Origin: Phallus indusiatus
Lineage: Eukaryota > Basidiomycota > Agaricomycetes > Phallales > Phallaceae
Assembly (NCBI GenBank): GCA_027605045.1
Contig: JAQFWX010000205.1
Coordinates: 1-10,060 of the forward strand
DNA: 10,060 nt
Reading direction: 5' to 3'
The notes beneath the pieces were generated by a model, which made no database searches, was not told the origin of the DNA, and saw only the letters and a list, made by a program, of their open reading frames with translations. The position numbers and the translations under genes were made by a program. Within the stretch, counting starts at the first letter, position 1, and each line of letters opens with the position of its first letter. Below are positions 8,730-10,060 of this stretch, piece by piece.

Positions 8730-9676
8730 ATGGCAATGGTTCGTCAAATTTCCTCTTCGAGCTCTAGTACTTTTCTTGCTATGCCAGTGGAAATTCGACT
8801 CCTGTTTACCGATTTTGCATTCCTCAAAACAAGTGTTTCAACTGTTCTACGACATGCATTATCAAAATCGCGCACCGGAATGGGATGAGCCGCTATGGCA
8901 TTGGACCGAGAATGTGGGCCGGTACGACCGATGAACTCTACGGCCGCCCCAACGACAGCTACTACGTGTATGATCTGGAGAATAGCTCGGATAGTGACGA
9001 GAAAGATCGTGTCGGTAGTGATGCTGAAAATGGGAAGGTGGGGATCATTGCTCATATGGAAGTCCGAGTGCCCTACCCGGAATCCTCCTCCTTTGCCGCC
9101 AAATCCATGACGAAGTCACTACCATGCTTTACGGAGGCAACACTTTCGAGGTTATACTTCATGGTGACGGCCAATCCGACCTCGTGAGGTTATTCAATCC
9201 AGAGTTGAGGGAGAAAATGCGGAAAATACCTTAGTCCTACGGCCCATGGGAGTTTCGTACCAACCCAGCTTCCGTATGGACCCTAGCATTTGGAATGACA
9301 TTTTTGATGGCCTTCTGATACTGGGGATAATTGCTGAGCAGCCTGAACCTCCAACTTCAGATCAGTGGCCCCAAATTGACCCAGGTAGTGACTTCGAGGA
9401 ATGGAAGACCTGGTTAACCCCGATAATGGAATATCTTGCTCACGTTGTCCCCGACACAGCGCGGATTGTGGTGGATGCTAACAGAGAAGGAGACACAGAA
9501 AACATCATAAAAAGATTTATGCTGGAGCGGTGCCGATTTCAATGCCTGCAAGCAGCGGACTTTATATTTAAGAGAGGGACCTATTCTCTGGAGTCGGATA
9601 TTGGGACGATGATGGCCCGAACAGTTGTAGGGATATCATCAACGACTGCGATTACGATTATTACTACTCTGACTAA
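8730..9676 (+). pseudogene. F-box-like / 2EXR-type protein gene, frameshifted
   Basis: The start MAMVRQISSSSSSTFLAMPV leads into EIRLLF (8772-8807), the N-terminal F-box-like/2EXR motif of many fungal proteins. Reading on through frame changes gives: YRFCIPQNKCFNCS (8807-8848); PEWDEPLWHWTENVGRYDR (about 8875-8931); DELYGRPNDSYYVYDLENSS (8930-8990) with an acidic, serine-rich linker; the hallmark LLLCRQIHDEVTTMLYGGNT (9085-9144) then FEV; FNPELREKMRKI; LRPMGVSYQPSFRMDP (9237-9284); WLTPIMEYLAHVVPDTARIV (about 9412-9470); and an Asp/Tyr-rich tail DCDYDYYYSD before TAA at 9674-9676. This is the complete architecture at a typical length of about 310 codons. Frame changes occur near 8808, 8850, 8934, 9083, 9232 and 9586. 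Such proteins are thought to recruit targets to SCF ubiquitin ligases, but that role is not proven for the 2EXR type. Six breaks make it non-functional as written, unless the breaks are sequence errors. Confidence 0.75.
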
Positions 9677-9799
9677 CGTATCTGGTGAACGATCAGGCCA
9701 TCTCATCAAAATTTCCTGTTTTTGTTGCTCTGTTGAATTCAACCCCCAATCATGACTTCAAAAGCGCGTTAATCTCGACTATCTCTTCTAGTTAATCTC

Positions 9800-10060
9800 T
9801 CAATACTCACAGTGTCCACAATACCCGCAATCTAAGGCTACATGCTGTAAAATCTTGGGGGATCCGCGGCCGTCATCAAGCTCTGGGGAGAAGCAAACGC
9901 GGTCATCATGAGAAAATACGAAACTGTCCGTTTCGAGACTCGCGTCGTCCTCGGCTTCAGCTATTGTCTCTGAAGTTTTGCCGATTATCTGCGTGTTCAA
10001 GTCGAACGATGCAGGTTCCGGCTCATATTCTCCGCCAGGATTTGTTTGAACGACATGAAT
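9800..10060 (-). CDS. C-terminal end of a gene running off the right edge
   Basis: The minus-strand frame is open from the window edge (first complete codon at 10060) to the stop at 9802-9800, giving 86 codons without a break. The product is acidic (AEAEDDASLETD, SPELDDGRG) and ends DCGYCGHCEY, a small cysteine cluster that might bind metal but is too short to name a domain. It faces the F-box-like gene tail to tail, with 123 bases between their stops. The ATG at 10000 lies inside the open frame and is probably internal, because acidic sequence of the same kind continues upstream of it. Function is unknown. As an open partial frame without homology support it could still be chance. Confidence 0.5.
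   Translation of the reverse strand: MHVVQTNPGGEYEPEPASFDLNTQIIGKTSETIAEAEDDASLETDSFVFSHDDRVCFSPELDDGRGSPKILQHVALDCGYCGHCEY

Noticed and set aside
9246..9755. 169-codon + frame as a separate gene
   Set aside because: Its first two thirds are the C-terminal part of the F-box-like relic. Upstream family motifs are in other frames, and the true tail leaves this frame near 9586.

Overview
The window looks like nuclear DNA from a filamentous ascomycete, probably Eurotiales-like. Three gene families support this: a LaeA-type methyltransferase, a fungal F-box-like/2EXR-type protein and a telomere-linked (TLH/RecQ-like) helicase. Candidate introns with GTAAGT donors and a TATA plus CT-rich promoter fit the same picture. 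I recognised the families from motifs, so the taxonomic placement is inference. I see no bacterial operon, CRISPR array, rRNA or convincing tRNA.

Layout. 1-1810 (+): GC-rich relic of the N-terminal half of a TLH-type protein, cut off just as the helicase core begins. 1811-2184: non-coding junction. 2185-3237 (-): LaeA-like methyltransferase relic whose order of motifs is preserved although the frame breaks at least five times. 3241-4450: no recognisable gene. 4451-5201 (-): broken gene of unknown family. About 5230-5799 (+): another broken gene of unknown family, followed by an A13 tract where composition becomes GC-richer. 5888-6296: nothing assignable. 6297-7470 (-): patchwork of coding-like segments. 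7605-8545 (-): broken gene for a proline-rich protein with a probable intron. 8730-9676 (+): F-box-like/2EXR-type gene with a readable promoter and at least six frame changes. 9800-10060 (-): C-terminal end of a gene that continues past the right edge, the only coding stretch here with no visible break.

The common theme is decay: almost every recognisable gene is broken by small indels, while the protein segments between the breaks still read well. I see no obvious C-to-T (RIP-like) signature in the GC-rich relics. Together with the TLH remnant this suggests a subtelomeric or otherwise fast-evolving accessory region, although uncorrected indel errors in an assembly would look similar. I did not find a coherent new multi-gene system. 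The genes share no visible pathway, although a LaeA-type methyltransferase would be at home near secondary-metabolism loci.
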